A DNA stretch of 64,000 bases from Ramazzottius varieornatus (GCA_001949185.1 BDGG01000022.1:62001-126000), one strand, 5' to 3'. Shown: positions 30,388 to 44,115, numbered from the stretch's first letter. The notes: generated from the sequence alone by a model not told the origin. Made by a program: numbers and translations.

Positions 30388-33148
30388 ATGTTTGGAAACA
30401 GGCTGACGTTCAACCAGGAGCTGGAACAGATTCGTGCGGAGAGCGAAGAAAGGAATGCCGTACGTCGCGAAATGGACGAAGGTGAACTGGACGATATGCC
30501 GATGGAGATTGCCGCTGCGACTTCGCCGCCACCTTCTCTAGGTTCATGGACTTCGACAGTCAAGGGTAAGAGAGCCGCGAAAGAAGTGAAACGCCGAGCG
30601 CCTATCTACACGTATTGGAATCTGGACGAGAAAGCGAAGAAGTTCAGATGTGGGTTTGGCAAGTGCAAGCAGACTTACGCCGAAACCAACTCCAGCTCGA
30701 TGCTGACTGCCCATACCAAGTCTTCTCACCGAACTGAATGGAAGAAAGCCGAAGGCAGAACCACGAATTCTGCCAGCTCAAAATCAGCAGCAGTACCCGA
30801 AGCGTTCCAACCCGTAGATCCAAAGCTGAGCCGTAAAGAGCAACAAGCGATTGACGATCGCCTCAAACGACTCATCACAGGTGGAAATCTACCCTTCGCC
30901 CTTGTGGACTATCCTGAAGTCAGAGAATTTGCCCAAGCTCTGAATCCTCTTTATGAAGTACCGAGCAGGTTCACTCTCAAAGCTTGGCTGTGCGCCGACT
31001 TCGAAAAGTATAGGCAGAAGGTAAGGCTAATCTTGCAAGATTACTATCATATTTCTCGAATTCAGAATTCTGATTGTAGGTGAAAGCTGAGCTAGCTAAC
31101 GTACCTGGACGAATCTCATTGACGTTAGATCCGTGGATTTCTGTGGCTCACGAAGGATATCTGGGGCTTATGGCACACTGGGTGACTTCAGAGTTCGAGT
31201 TACAGAAGTTACTGCTCGGGTTTGTCAGCCTACCAGCCGAGCACACTGGGGAAGCCCTGAAAGAAAAAGTCATGTCAATCCTGAGAGACTACGGTATCGC
31301 GCACAAGACGTTCGCCTGGACTATGGATGGGGCCGCGAACATGAAAGCTTTCTTCAACGACATGAAACCGGAACTTCAACTTGAGAGACAGAGCCAGAAC
31401 GTGACTACTGAAGGTTTGTATTCACAAATCCATTCTTGGAAGTCCATTTCTGAATTCGGAGATTAAAACAGCTTAATTTTTGTGAACGATTATCGCTTAT
31501 GCATCTGCTTTGCAGTGTCGGAATTCCGGAGACGGTGCGTCTGTCAAGTGATGAACAACGTGGCGGAAGTTGGCATTGAGGATGACTTAAAGCTGGTTAG
31601 TTGGGTACGTGAGATGGTCAAGTTCATACGAAAGCCGAAAGCAAAGAAACAGTACATCGCGTTGCGAGAGTCGGAAAAAGACAGAGACAAGGATAGACAT
31701 CCCAGGTTACCCTTGGATGTCTCCACAAGATGGAGTAGCACTTTGCCAATGCTACGGGGTGCTTTTGAGGCGAGGCACCACCTGGAAAAGTTTCGCGGCT
31801 ACGTACGGTACCACCACGTTCAAGAAGAACCTACTGAAAGATTCTGAATGGGATGACGTGAGCCGCTTGATACGTTTTCTGAGTCCATTGGAAGAAGCCA
31901 TAAACGACTGTTCGGCCTCGAAGTCTCCCACTTTCCATCTCGGCAAGCAGTGCCTGGCTATCCTTCAAGACCACTTCAAGGTAAAATTAGTTAACTGATA
32001 GAAGAGCTACTTCCGGTTCGCAATGAAAGTTTCTTGGTATTTGTATACCGTGGTTTGAATATCTCACTATTCGCGTTTAGGTTTCATTCTGCTCTAACAG
32101 AATTCCGAAATCGAAATGTGAATCACACTATTATTAGTCACCAAAATACTGACGTACGAACCGATCCTCCATCAGATGCTCTTCTACCAGATTAAGTAAT
32201 TTTCTCTTAAGGCCGTGCAAGACGATCCGAGCAAGGTAAGAATAATTTCTGCATTCGGTTTGGTGGCGTTTTCTATCACGGAATTTCGTTATAGAAACCC
32301 TACATCAAGAAGACAGCAGAGAACATGAAAGCCAAGCTGACTTCGGTCGAACTGGATTGCTGGCAGCAGGAAGTCACAATCGTTGCCCTTCTTCTGGATC
32401 CTTGTGTCAAAACAAATATCTTCGCAAGCCCCCTGGAAAGAAATTACAAGCCACGGAGGTGCTGAAGAAATACGTCGGTCTTTACTCGGATAAAAATGTC
32501 GGAATTCGGAAAATGTCACCGTTAGTCAATCACAGCCTACATCTCTTCGCGACTCTTTCCTGAGAAAGATCACTAAAGGGTCGACTGCTCAACAGAATGA
32601 AGTCGATAGTTATCTTGGAAGCTCAGCGGAACCAAAGTGCGACGTCCTGGAATGGTGGAAATCCCGACCTAATGTTTTCCCTGTCTTGTCAAAAATGGTG
32701 ATTGACTTTATGGCTGTTTGCGCTTCGTCGGTCCCCTCTGAGCGATGGTTTTTCGACCGTGCAGGTTTCGATGTGTCTGAAATCTTGGTATTTTTTTGAG
32801 TTTCCTACAGCGCAGTTCGATTTGTCGATGACGGATGAATAAATTGTGAATTCGCTCTTTGAAACTTTTTTCGGTTTTTCGATTTGGTTTGGTGTGGTGC
32901 ACCGAAAGAGTGGTGTCCGATCCACACCACACCGGAAAAAGTGGTGTGGCTTTCGCACCGAAAAACCAGTTTCGGTGTGGAGAAGCGCCGAACCGAAAAA
33001 CACACCACACTTAATCACACTTTTCTCAGGTCTACGCGCCAGATACCAGCTTTGCCGTGGAGCTCCGCCTATAATCATGGAACAGGATGAGAGTATAAAC
33101 ATCAAAAGTGAGTCACTTGATGAATTCAACATTTTTTCGAAGCGGTAG
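30388..33148 (+). mobile_element. hAT transposase gene with BED-type finger and dimerisation domain
   Basis: The ATG at 30388 starts an acidic N-terminus. A BED-like finger follows (CGFGKCKQTY...LTAHTKSSH; C-x4-C, H-x4-5-H) at about 30645-30730. The catalytic core includes RISLTLDPWISVAHEGYLGL at about 31110-31160 (first acidic residue), FAWTMDGAANMKA at about 31310-31345 (second) and LDVSTRWSSTLPML at about 31710-31750 (conserved T/S-R-W). The C-terminal hAT dimerisation region reads DVLEWWKSRPNVFPVLSKMV and SSVPSERWFFDRAG. It seems to splice to a last exon at 33031-33148 (LRARYQLCRGAPPIIMEQDE). The frame changes between about 31795 and 31845 without an obvious intron, which suggests a frameshift. 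I could not define the element's own inverted repeats. Confidence 0.75.
32868..33015. repeat. GGTGTGGTGCACCGAAA-type repeat inside the hAT last intron
   Basis: Inverted and direct copies of CGGTGTGGTG / CACACCGAAAA occupy the intron between the hAT dimerisation exon and the last exon. Related words occur at 30140-30180 (ACATCACACCAAACCGAAAA) next to the 8-bp target duplication. It may be a separate element or a subterminal part of the hAT. Confidence 0.55.
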
Positions 33149-33885
33149 CCGGGCAGCCAGCCCCGAATGCAGGTTTGCGGGCCTTTGGAACAGCATTCGG
33201 GGCAATTTCGTGAATTGGACAGATAACGACATAAGCGCAGCGCCTCCTGTTGGGCATGTTACAGCGAAAGAACTCGCTCATTCTTCCTCTTCTGCAGTTC
33301 TGCCCACCGAAAGTAATCTTTCGGAGATTCCCTCCCCTTCAGACGAATAGTAATAATCAAACGTCGTACGTCGTTCCGCTAACACTATCATATCACGAAG
33401 TTATACTGCCCATCCGTTACTAGCTTCTCTATAACAGATAAACTGGCCATCGTCCAGGCTTATCGTGCTGCCGACTTATTTACGCCGTCCTGTGTCTATG
33501 AAGTTTTCTTACCGCTTTACGTTAAACGGCATAACACCTCCCGTCCACTCTTTGCTAACCACTCTTGATACGAAGTCATCTTTCCAGTTTCAAGCGGCGT
33601 TCTTTCCAATATAAATATAGGCGTCCTTAATATAAAACCGATCACAGTTTACATTTCGCCGTTGCTCGAGTTCGGCATATCGGTACCTTATCTCTCATTG
33701 GACAATTGGAGTGGACGATCGTTTACTTGTTGCTGGAGTCAATTCCGTATATTGTTTATAGAAATAACGGCGACTATCGTGATTGCTTGTCTAGACAGGC
33801 TTTCCTCCCGTGGTGCTAATTAGCAGCCGGATTTGTCCAGTGGAAAATTGAAGCCGTACAGCCTACCTTTCACCACAAGGAAGCG
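33149..33885. other. Intergenic, promoter side of the GAS1-like gene
   Basis: No coding exon seen. A 10-bp inverted repeat CCCCGAATGC / GCATTCGGGG lies at 33161-33170 and 33193-33202, just after the hAT stop codon, and might belong to that element. The rest is AT-rich, unremarkable sequence. Confidence 0.45.
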
Positions 33886-35390
33886 ATGAAGATGTCAAGT
33901 CCTGATGATGTGTTGCTGATGGCCGTGTGGATGATCATTGCTGGGTGGACACATTGTACACAAGGCGGACATTCCTCGCCTCACCTGCAGGAAATACTCG
34001 ATAGCGACGATCTACCGGAAGTAGGAAACTGCCTGACGGCCAAAAATGCTTGTTTGGCCCGCCGAAGCTGCCGGGATGCCCTAGTCCTAACTATGACACA
34101 ATGTCAGGGCGTCGTCACTAACCCGCCAGAAGATACCGGTAAGATGCCCTACGAACCACCTATGATATTTCTGGAAAACTTCTGTCGCTTATATTGTGGC
34201 TAAATTTGGGTTTGGCATATATTACTCGATGGTGACAAAGTGACAATGAAAGAGTTCCTTGTGATGGGAAATACATCACAAAATATAATCTTGGAGCGTG
34301 GTAATCGTGTTGGGGGAAATCATTGAAGCAGAGAGCTGATGAGCAAATTGCATAATTACAAAGATGCCGTGTTTGTAGGTCCGGTTGGAGACGTTGTTCA
34401 GTCCTTCGATCTTTCATCCTTGCCAAGCGAATCTGACTCATCTTCCTGTCCCAGCGGCTGTCAACAAGCCTTAGCTTCCCTTCTTAGCAGCGAAGCCGGT
34501 CAAGAGCTGGCCCAGTGCCGCTGTGGACCGACGCAGACACTGTGCCACGACATCCGTCGACGGCTCAACGCCAGCTGCCACCAACCTCTCCACTTCCTCC
34601 TCAAGCCTTCTTCACCTGACCACCCGCCCTCCTCTCCACCGTTGTCTTGCCGCATGGCCGAAGCCGTGTGTAACGGAGATACGGCCTGCTCCTTGGCTCT
34701 CGAATACCACCACGTCTTCTGCCGCAAAATGTTCCAAGGACAATTTTGCTCCAGTAGATGCCGCAACAGTTTGGAAGTAAGAAGGCAGAGTTCCATCCAA
34801 ATTCCAGACTGAATGTGCTGTATTTCATAACATGATTAATTTTCCTACTTTATCAGGTCTTACTGAACCAGACATACGGGCAAGCTCTTCGCCACTGCCA
34901 CTGCCTCATTACTCCAGCCGACGCTGCCTATCATTGTCGACAACGTTACCAGAGTCATCGCGAGTTATGCACGGCTGGCTACACCCTTCAACATCCAGCC
35001 AAAGGTTACCAGTATGACTCTGAGGACTCGCTGACCAAGAACCACCATTACCCAAAAGGAGAAACCAAAGGTGACCATCAAGCTCAAGAGGAGATTATGC
35101 GGCTAGTCCGTCTAGAGGATACAGCTGGTCTGCAGCATAGAGAGCCGCTGGAGGAGGATCATGCCTTGATGAGCAGTGGGATGGATGAAGACGACGCGGA
35201 GAATATCCGCCCACTGGACAATGCACCCCAACGTTCCCATCTTCCCCACAATAGCTGGCCTTGGCTAACCTTACCTCGGCCGTCAGCAGGGCATTCTGCG
35301 GCCTCTCGCTTCCAACCTGTCATTACCCACGCTTGGCCGCTCTTCTTAACGCTCGGCTATTTGCACCTGTGCCTCCGAAGGCAGTTCTGA
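33886..35390 (+). CDS. GDNF-receptor/GAS1-domain protein, probably GPI-anchored
   Basis: Three exons: 33886-34137, 34379-34777 and 34857-35390. The N-terminus has a hydrophobic stretch (LLMAVWMIIAGWTHC) that would serve as a signal peptide. Two GDNF/GAS1-type Cys-rich repeats follow. The first has GNCLTAKNACLARRSCRDAL, CPSGCQQALASLL and CRCGPTQTLC. The second has CRMAEAVCNGDTACSLALEY, HVFCRKMF, FCSSRCRNSLEVLLNQTYG and CHC. The spacing matches the alpha-helical fold of GFR-alpha and GAS1. A Ser/Pro/acid-rich stalk leads to a hydrophobic end WPLFLTLGYLHLCLRRQF, which could be a GPI signal. Such proteins are cell-surface co-receptors: GFR-alpha with Ret, GAS1 in Hedgehog signalling. With only two repeats it is closer to GAS1 in organisation. 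Ligand and orthology are not resolved. Confidence 0.8.
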
Positions 35391-38300
35391 AAATGAGATG
35401 GATGCATTTCCCCCTTTCATTTTCTTTTCACCTCATAAATGCGGTGGTGGTGTTGGCATGGATGAAAATAAGCTAGAGAGATGTGACACGCACTGGCACC
35501 TGTGCTCGTGTGCGATGTGCCTCCATAACCGATCTACATCCTTGTATCTGGTTGTGAAAGATTTCTATATGTCGGAGTGCCTGTATAAACTGTTGCTGAG
35601 ATATTTCTCTTGTTAACTTTACTATTTTGGTTTCCAGCACGGTTGAGTGCAGTATCGAAAATAAAGTTTGTGAGAACATAACTGGGTAAATACAGTTCTT
35701 TTATTTCCGCTGACGGGCTCCGTTACAGTGGAGAACCCGATCAGTAAAGGCCTTTCCCCTCGGTTCGCTGTCAAGGGTTTAGCAAGTAGATTTCAAACTT
35801 CAGTACCACGCTGAGGTTTCCTTGTCGCCATTAATTTTGTCGTCTGACTATTTTTCTGTGTTAACAGCTGGATTCTCTTGATCGGGTCGCGAACGGTAGC
35901 AGACACTTTGTCTGGTTGTTCCTCGACGTTAAACCCAATAAACCCAATTCAACTACCTCTATGTCACAACATATACTTCCTGGTGTCAAGTCCGCACTTG
36001 TCCGCACTTTTCGACTGCTTGTCAACTCTTGACTTGCCAAATCAAACTGAAAATTTCGGAATTCGAATGCTCCTATGCATTCTTCACCTCGGCAAGCTAG
36101 GATGAAAAGGCTTCGCGGAAACATTAAGCCGGATGGCGCCACTGCGGTTCAACTTCCGAACAACACTGTACTAATGCAATAATTGCGGGAAGAAGAGCCG
36201 TGTATGGTGAGGAGACATTTGTCGATAAGACTTTGCAGAGGCGACTGGGATGAGCGAACCAAGGGCGGCAATTAGGCTTCTGTGGTTATAGTGTGTATGA
36301 TGAGACAGGTAATTGTCATTGCCGTCTGCAGATTAGCTTGTCATAGCTTCCGTATGGAAGAGATGGCTCAAAGGCAAGACAAGAGAAATGAGACGATGGC
36401 AATCGTCGATCGACGATGGGTCGGCGTGGTCAACGAGGGTGGTCCCGCTCGTAACGTTATGATATCGTCCAGTTCAGTCTTGAATGTCCTTCGCCAAGTT
36501 AACCCATTGGCAGCACAACATGCCCCTACCCAGCAGCTTGTTTGTACCCACGTTGACATACTGCACATGACGTCCTTCACGCCCGACTTGGGTGGTCGCT
36601 TTTACGCTTATCGCAATTCGATCGCGAAGAAGCCCTATTACAAGTATTTTTCTTCTTATTCGCTATTTGCAAAAATCAACTAGAAATATCAACATTTCAA
36701 TATTACCGAAATCGGCGCACACGAGATTCTTTGAGGTTCTCCATCAGGATCACATCAAACCGCTGTAACTTTCCCATCCACCGCGCGCACTGACATTCGG
36801 TTTCTGCGCTGGCATAGACTATCCGATAACTATCCGGGAAGGTCACCCAGCTACAAGCAGGATTCAAGACAGGAAGGATATTGGATGACAGTCTGGTAAT
36901 AGCAGTAATAGCTGTCTTGTATTTCTACCCTGATTGTTATTTGGCGAACCCAGAAGCATTGGTCTTGCTGACTTTCAACACTCCTCTTGATCTTGCCATC
37001 TTTGTCCGCGAGTAGGCGCAGCCGAATTAGGAAAGGGCCTCTACGTACTGCATACAGATGTTCAGCCTAGTACCTAAACGATATTATAGCCTTGTGTATC
37101 CGGCGGCCATAATTTTTCTCTTCTTGGTTATCGTCGTGAACCTCGTTTACGAGTATGGAGTTGAGGAGCAGTAGCTGATAAAGGGCATTATTGATGTTGA
37201 CAGGTTGGAAGCTGGTTGGCGCTGTGGGGATGGACTGATCTGACTGGTCACCTGATGATGTATGCATCCTCTCATGAATATAAATCCATCTCCGGACGAC
37301 ATCATCTTGTCCCGGCCATCAGGACATTGTTCCGCCATAGCTGGGAGTCAGTATGGCAGGCTGTCTGCGCCTGCATGCTTCATTGACTGCACTGTCCAGT
37401 CTGTCCTGACACTACCATTGTCACAGACAGCCAATTATCCCTTTATGTCCTCATCTCTGCAAATATCCTCAACAAGCAACTTCCTAACGCCGCTCCCATT
37501 AATTAGCTCCAAACTATAAGCAGGCAAATACAGTAGCTTAATGAGCAAACACGAGCGCCATGCTCTATATACTTCTATGTAGAGTATACTATATACCGCT
37601 GTATTTATGCCGCTATCAGGATGATTTGTCAGAATGATCGCTATCAAACTACTGTAACCTCCGATGTGAAAATTCATGTTTTCCCGAATCAAACTGCTGT
37701 AATGTGCTAGGTTGAAGCACTTCTAGCCTTGGGAAATTTCGAAGAAATAAGCAATTTAGTTAACATTCCCTGAGGAAGAAGCTGTCATTCGAAATTGCCT
37801 CATGCATGGGAGAACGACAGACAATTTCATAAATCTCCTAGAAAATTCCCGAATATTGAAATAGAGATAATTATGATATCTCAATATGGAGCCCGAAGGG
37901 AAGAAGATTTCATGTACCGGTAGATTGTACTAAGCTTGAAGGTCAAGCTGAACGTTTAACCGCCAGAGAAGCTTGAATTGCACTTTCAATATGATCGCCG
38001 TAGGCATTCAAATCGCCCAAACGGAATGGATTGTGTTGTGCAGGCTCTAAGAGGTAGCATTTAACTTTGGAAGAAATAGAAGCGGCGGGTGGTCTTCTAA
38101 AGGCTGATGTGTGCGAGTGTGATATGGCTGGTGAGGAAGGCGGGAAGCAGCTGGACAATGCGAGCAGGCACAACTCTCGTCGATGACACCGCCCAAAACT
38201 ATTCCATCGCGGAGGTTCGGAATATTTTGAATTATGAACAATGTGGTATGTGGACGCGATGTGGTTAACACATGTGAGCTGGACATTTCTTGGCTGCTCC

Positions 38301-38749
38301 ACCTCGAGCTTGTGCTGCACAAGAAGTCGCCCGTCAACGGCTACACATCGTTATGAACCATTGTACCCAAAACCTGCCCTCCTGCTGTGCGGTCTTTCTT
38401 CCTCCGACTATCAATAAACAAAGCTCTCCAAAACATAGCACAGAAACTCTGGGACCAATCTTTATGAGTAAATTTACTTATGCCTGAACTGTACGTTTTC
38501 ATCTGCCGCTACAAAGTACAAAAAATTAGGACAATTACACGGCGGACTAGAGCAAAGAAATATGTGCTCGAAGACGCAAATCAGGAAAAGTATTTCTGAA
38601 TCAGCCAATTACAGGATACACCGGACGTCAAAAAAGGAAGGGAAGTTTTACCCGTGTGAAACACTATAATTACCACGCTGCACTACAAACTAAAACTGGC
38701 GATATCCAAGAGCATGTAGGAACAGTTCGAGCTTTGGCGGGGACCGGCT
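35391..38749. other. Long intergenic region, no supported gene
   Basis: No exon of a known family seen. An open frame at 36282-36683 (+, 133 codons) has mixed composition and no recognisable motif. The AATAAA at about 35660 probably ends the GAS1-like transcript. Confidence 0.4.
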
Positions 38750-39777
<1,028 letters not shown>

Positions 39778-40270
39778 CTTCCTGGATGCTCCAGGGCCCT
39801 GTCCCGCTGAGCTTGGTGAAGAAAAGTTGAAAACAAAACTCAGCTAAAAATGGAGAAAGGTATCAGAATTCAGAAAAAATAGATCTATAAAAGCTGCTGA
39901 CGGCAAAGACGAAAACAATGCCTTCTGCAAAACAAGGTGGTGCTCCACACCCTCCTCAACAAGGGGGGACTAACACCAGTGAGGGTACCGGGCACGAGAT
40001 GACATGAGCAGACCCCTCGTTTTACTTTCTGTATTGTGGTTCAATCGGCAAATCAACCGTAAGACAGAATTCATAATAATAGCTGTCTTTGTCTGCGAGA
40101 CTGCGATGAAGCACTCATTCATTTTTTCTATTCTTTCCATCATTTTCTCCATTTCCGGCCATTTTTAATCGTTCAAACGAGCTTATCTTTGCTGTTTGGA
40201 GTGCCAGAACCTTCCGTGAACCTTACTGAACTTTCACTTCTCGAGTGTGTTATACGCATGATGCGCGATA

Positions 40271-42267
40271 ATGACTATTATGTTGTCCGCTCGTGATCAC
40301 AATGGTCGTTGTTGGAACCACCGATTAGGACGTTTTCGTCGATATTCCTTGCCAGAACCTGACGTGGACGACACTTCAGCAATCTTGCGGAAACGGAAGG
40401 TATGTGGGAAATCTTTGTAACTGTGGCCGTCCTAGACTTTGACTACCGAAGATTGCTAGACGCTCATGGAAGCGAATTCGTTGGTGCGGTATGCCATCTG
40501 CCTGTGGCGCATGTGCGGTTCGTGTCAGTAAAAATCATCGGTTCTCTGTTTGCGTGGCTCAGTCGTTGACGCTTGGTTTCTATTCAGAGCCGACTCCGTA
40601 GAGATTGGCATAATCGGAAACATCTGTCATTGCATATGCGGTTGTTTTTCCTGGCTTTAGGTGAGTGATCGAAGTGATTCTGCCCAACGTGACGCCAAAT
40701 CCCAAGCGTTCTCATCGTCAGTTTGGAGTCATATGATGCTCAGCGATGAAGCCAAGGAGTTCCTGTACACACCGGCGGACTTCGTGTGGTTCATGACATA
40801 CAGCGACTATGTCTTCAACGCCGAGGCACGCTGGACGAAGTTCGACAAGTTACTACAGTCCACATGGCGTTCGGCCCACGACTGTGAGGGTGTCTTTCGC
40901 TACGAGTTGAACAAGCTGGAGACCAAGGTGCTGTCCGGAGACTACGGCTTCGTGGCGCAACTGAACGCCAAACGAGCACAGGAGCGCAGACCACCGGAAG
41001 TGATGGCCAGCATGAGCGTCCCCTTCAACCACGACAAGTTTAACTTTACTAAGATTAAACCCCAAGAAGTCCTCTTCACTCTCAAGGAATCTCAGCAAGT
41101 CAAAGAAGGTACTTGCACACACTTACCCACTGCTCGAGGTTGAGACATTGATTGAACTATCTTTCATCATAGACAAGTCAAACGGGGATTTTGTCATTGC
41201 CAACATCAGTCCGCTGGAGTTCTGCCACGTTCTCCTGGTGCCCAAGCTGTACCTGTGTCGCCCGCAAATTCTCACCCTCGACGCGCTGCGTATCGCCTTA
41301 CATTCCATCCTGTTGAGCGGGTCGTGGAAGCTACGTGTTGGCTTCAATTCCATGGGTGCGCTGGCTTCCGTCAACCATCTGCACGCTCATGCCTATTACA
41401 TCGCCCACAACCTTCCGACCGAAACTCTTCCCGCCCTTCCACTAGCCGGTCCCTGTCACACAGTCAGCAAATACCCGGCTAGCGGCTTTGTTCTACAATT
41501 CCCGCCGCTGGACAGGCGGAAACCGGAGAGCCTGTCGGACGAGCTGGAGCTCTTTGTTCAGGATGTGCACGGCTTCATCCACCAGCTCCAGGTTAGTCCA
41601 ACGTTTTCAAGCACCTCCCTACCTCATTTGTGCATGAGCCATAGGAGCTGTGTTCATGCGGGTACAATTTATCTCTGTGAATGGAAGGCAACATTTGGGA
41701 CATCGGCAGACGAAGTCGCTAAGATCGGTTTACACAAGTGGCGCACGCTTCTAGACAAGAACACTGGGAACGTGCGCAACTTGGGAGCTCGACCAACAAG
41801 CAGAACAAGATCGTTTTTTCAAGTGGCGCATCCTCCAGCCAACAACACCGAAGACCTGCGCCACTTGGGAAGCAGTCTTGTCGAAGTTGTTTGCCCATCT
41901 CTCACCCAGTGGATCCATGTTCTTCCTTGACTAGTTCCCATCTTTCATATTGTACTGATAGGTAAACGAGATACCGCACAACCTGTTCATAACGCGCGGC
42001 ACGCCTCTTTATGCCGACATGTCTCGGAAAAACCTAGTCATTCGTGTCTACATCTGGACGCGGGAGTTCTCCTACACGCAAAAGGACCAAACAGCCTTCA
42101 ACGCGGCCTTGTGCGAGCTCTCTGGTCACTTGCCCATCAAGAATGAACCGGCCTTCGGCACGGTGACGGAGCGCGATGTCTGCCGGGTGCTGCACGACGT
42201 CACCCAAGAAATGTTCCTCAAAGCCAAACCGCTAGCCTCGAAGCACTTCACTTCTCCAAACCCTTAA
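40271..42267 (+). CDS. GDPGP1: GDP-D-glucose phosphorylase
   Basis: Four exons: 40271-40399, 40661-41108, 41173-41591 and 41962-42267. The conserved blocks are FRYELNKLETKVLSGDYGFV, AQLNAKRAQERRPPE, HDKFNFTKIKPQEVLFTL, VIANISPLEFCHVLLVPKLY, GFNSMGALASVNHLHAHAYY and NEIPHNLFITRGTP, all matching the GDPGP1 family. HLHAHAYY is the HIT-like histidine motif whose middle His forms the covalent nucleotidyl intermediate. The enzyme phosphorolyses GDP-D-glucose to glucose-1-phosphate and GDP, a repair reaction that clears misformed sugar nucleotide. The N-terminal first exon (MTIMLSARDHNGR...) is lineage-specific. About 430 residues, a little longer than human. Intron 3 contains two hairpin repeats. 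The 3' end converges on COMMD5. Confidence 0.95.
41735..41783. repeat. Intronic hairpin element, copy 6 (GDPGP1 intron 3)
   Basis: CAAGTGGCGCACGCT and CGTGCGCAACTTG form the arms. The loop contains CAAGAACACTGGG, the reverse of the CAGTGTT loop word. Copy 7 follows 85 bases downstream. Confidence 0.85.
41820..41866. repeat. Intronic hairpin element, copy 7 (GDPGP1 intron 3)
   Basis: CAAGTGGCGCATCC pairs with CCTGCGCCACTTG. Preceded by AACAAGATCGTTTTTT and followed by GGGAAGCAGTCTTGTCGAAGTT, the shared flank. Confidence 0.85.
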
Positions 42268-42589
42268 TCTGTTCTCGTACGCTTGCGAATCTTCACATTT
42301 CCAGTAAATGTATCTTCTTGTTTCTGTACGTTTTTCAACTGTTGCTGTTGTATAATGTTGTTTTTTTATTGGAATACCTGCTGTTGATTACTTCCGCATC
42401 GGTGAATGAATAGTATCTAAGTATTTTTGAAACATTTGACAGTAAATTTTTATATTTTTATATGAAAAATGCTCTAGGATAAAGCATCGTGGCTGCCCAT
42501 GTGTTCGAATAAGCAAAAGAAGGGAGCGTATCACAGTGACCATCTTAAGTAGTGCGAGAACGTCCTCGCGCCTCAACGGGAAGACGAAA

Positions 42590-43633
42590 TCAATGCTGCA
42601 TTATTTTTCGATTATTTAAAATGTCCATTTCTTGCAAGAGCACGGCCAGGTTGTAGCGCATTTTGTGGAACTGCGTCATAGGAACCTAGAAGAAACCGAA
42701 GAACTTATGAGCGCTGAAACTAAAAATAATTCGACCAACCACTTGTCCGAACAAACCTCGAAATAAACTGTGCGCGAAGTCAGTTCCAGGCTGATCAGAA
42801 AAACAGGTTCCATGATTTTCTTGCCCAGCCTGGAAAAAAACACTATGAGAACACATAAGTAAAATTCTTACTACCATATTGTGAAGCAGCGCAAAATAAG
42901 CAGCTGAACTTACTGAGACGTAACGATGACATCCAGTCTCCAGCGGATTCGATGCAATCGTCGTTGTTCGCAGCGAGCCAGCGGCGACCTCGCCAAATGC
43001 GTCCTACAAAACACGAAGCAGTGGACAAAATTGGATATCCATCGCAGGTGCGCAACCGCGAAACCCGGAAGCTTTAGATGTTACCTGTTTCGAAACAGGA
43101 GATCAGCCAACATGTGTCCGAACTTTAGAGGTAATCTAATAAAACGACAACTGGAAAATTGCTCTTGTTCCAGAAGCAAAGGCAGTTATTCGTTTACTTG
43201 AGTCGGTTCATCTCCTTCGCGAACCCATCGGCGTTCGTCTCGTTACTCCTACTTACGGCGATGACCAAACAGTACATTGAAGACACCAAAACTTCTACTT
43301 CCGCGTCGGAAAGCCCCGATATCTTTATTGCCGCTGGCTCCACGGAGGGAAAGGGGCTCAAGGGAGGTTGTTGACTGTGTAAAGCTGGCAAAGACAGATG
43401 AGTTAGCGTATGACGTAATGAGCCACATTGGTGCTGCCGTGCAGACAGCGGATTCAACGCGTTACTGCGACGACGTCGTCACGTTGCCAAATACCTGCTA
43501 ATATCGGCTGCAAGTCGCGCAGATCGGTGCACTGATCCAAAAGCTGCCGTAAACGAACCAGGGATTTTTGCGCTCGACCAGATAGGTCCAGAGGTTGTTC
43601 AGGCACTGCCCGTTTCGACAGGTGGGGTTCCAT
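42590..43633 (-). CDS. COMMD5: COMM domain protein, COMMD5-like
   Basis: Minus-strand exons begin at the ATG at 43633 (MEPHLSKRAVPEQPLDLSGR). A helical N-terminal domain includes KSLVRLRQLLDQCTDLRDLQ and ISGLSDAEVEVLVSSMYCLV. The COMM domain follows: HRIRWRLDVIVTSQLGKKIM, EPVFLISLELTSRTVYFEVP and TQFHKMRYNLAVLLQEMDIL. RWR-DV-I-TS, Y-FEVP and F--(L/M)RY--A--L-EM are COMM signatures, and VYFEVP--(Q/K)F resembles COMMD5 best. COMMD proteins form the Commander ring with CCDC22/CCDC93 that recycles membrane cargo from endosomes. Exon junction phases were checked for most exons. About 215 residues, typical. Paralogue assignment is inferred. Confidence 0.8.
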
Positions 43634-44115
43634 GGCGCAAGTCTTGAATGTCCTGTGCGAATTTCTGAATCTCCGAGCCAGGCAGGACACTCAGAGTCGA
43701 TGTTCCTCCGGAAATAAACTGTGGAAGCTGGACTGCTCGCTATTCCCGACTCGACAACGAACTAGTTCAGTGCCACTGGACACAACAACACTACAAGAGC
43801 AGAGCAAACGCCACAACAATCCGCGTTCGTTCTCTGGATTCTCTGAATGTGAACCTTTTCTTTTCATTTTCAAGAATCAAGATTCAAGATTTCAAATTTT
43901 CAATTTTCAGTTGCTTTCCTGATCGACTTGATTGAAAAGCCTTTCCGCTCTTGATTTAAGAGACCGTTTTTACAGCTTGTTTGCGTTCCATCAATTTTCT
44001 TGGATACGTTTTTCACTGCATCGTGAACTTCGGCCGGGCCATCACTCGGGCCGGGCTGGATAATCAGTAAATAGTGGACAGCACGAGGACTACGGAGGTT
44101 AGCGGCGGAGCCGTC

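Noticed and set aside
34500-34828. Minus-strand frames opposite the GAS1-like gene
   Set aside because: They mirror the Cys-rich exon, which has clear domain and splice support on the plus strand.
36282-36683. 133-codon plus-strand frame in the long intergenic region
   Set aside because: No recognisable motif, no neighbouring exon with matching phase, and average composition; left as unannotated.
43454-43690. COMMD5 start at 43690 (longer N-terminus)
   Set aside because: The codon at 43690 is GTG, not ATG; the first ATG is at 43633.
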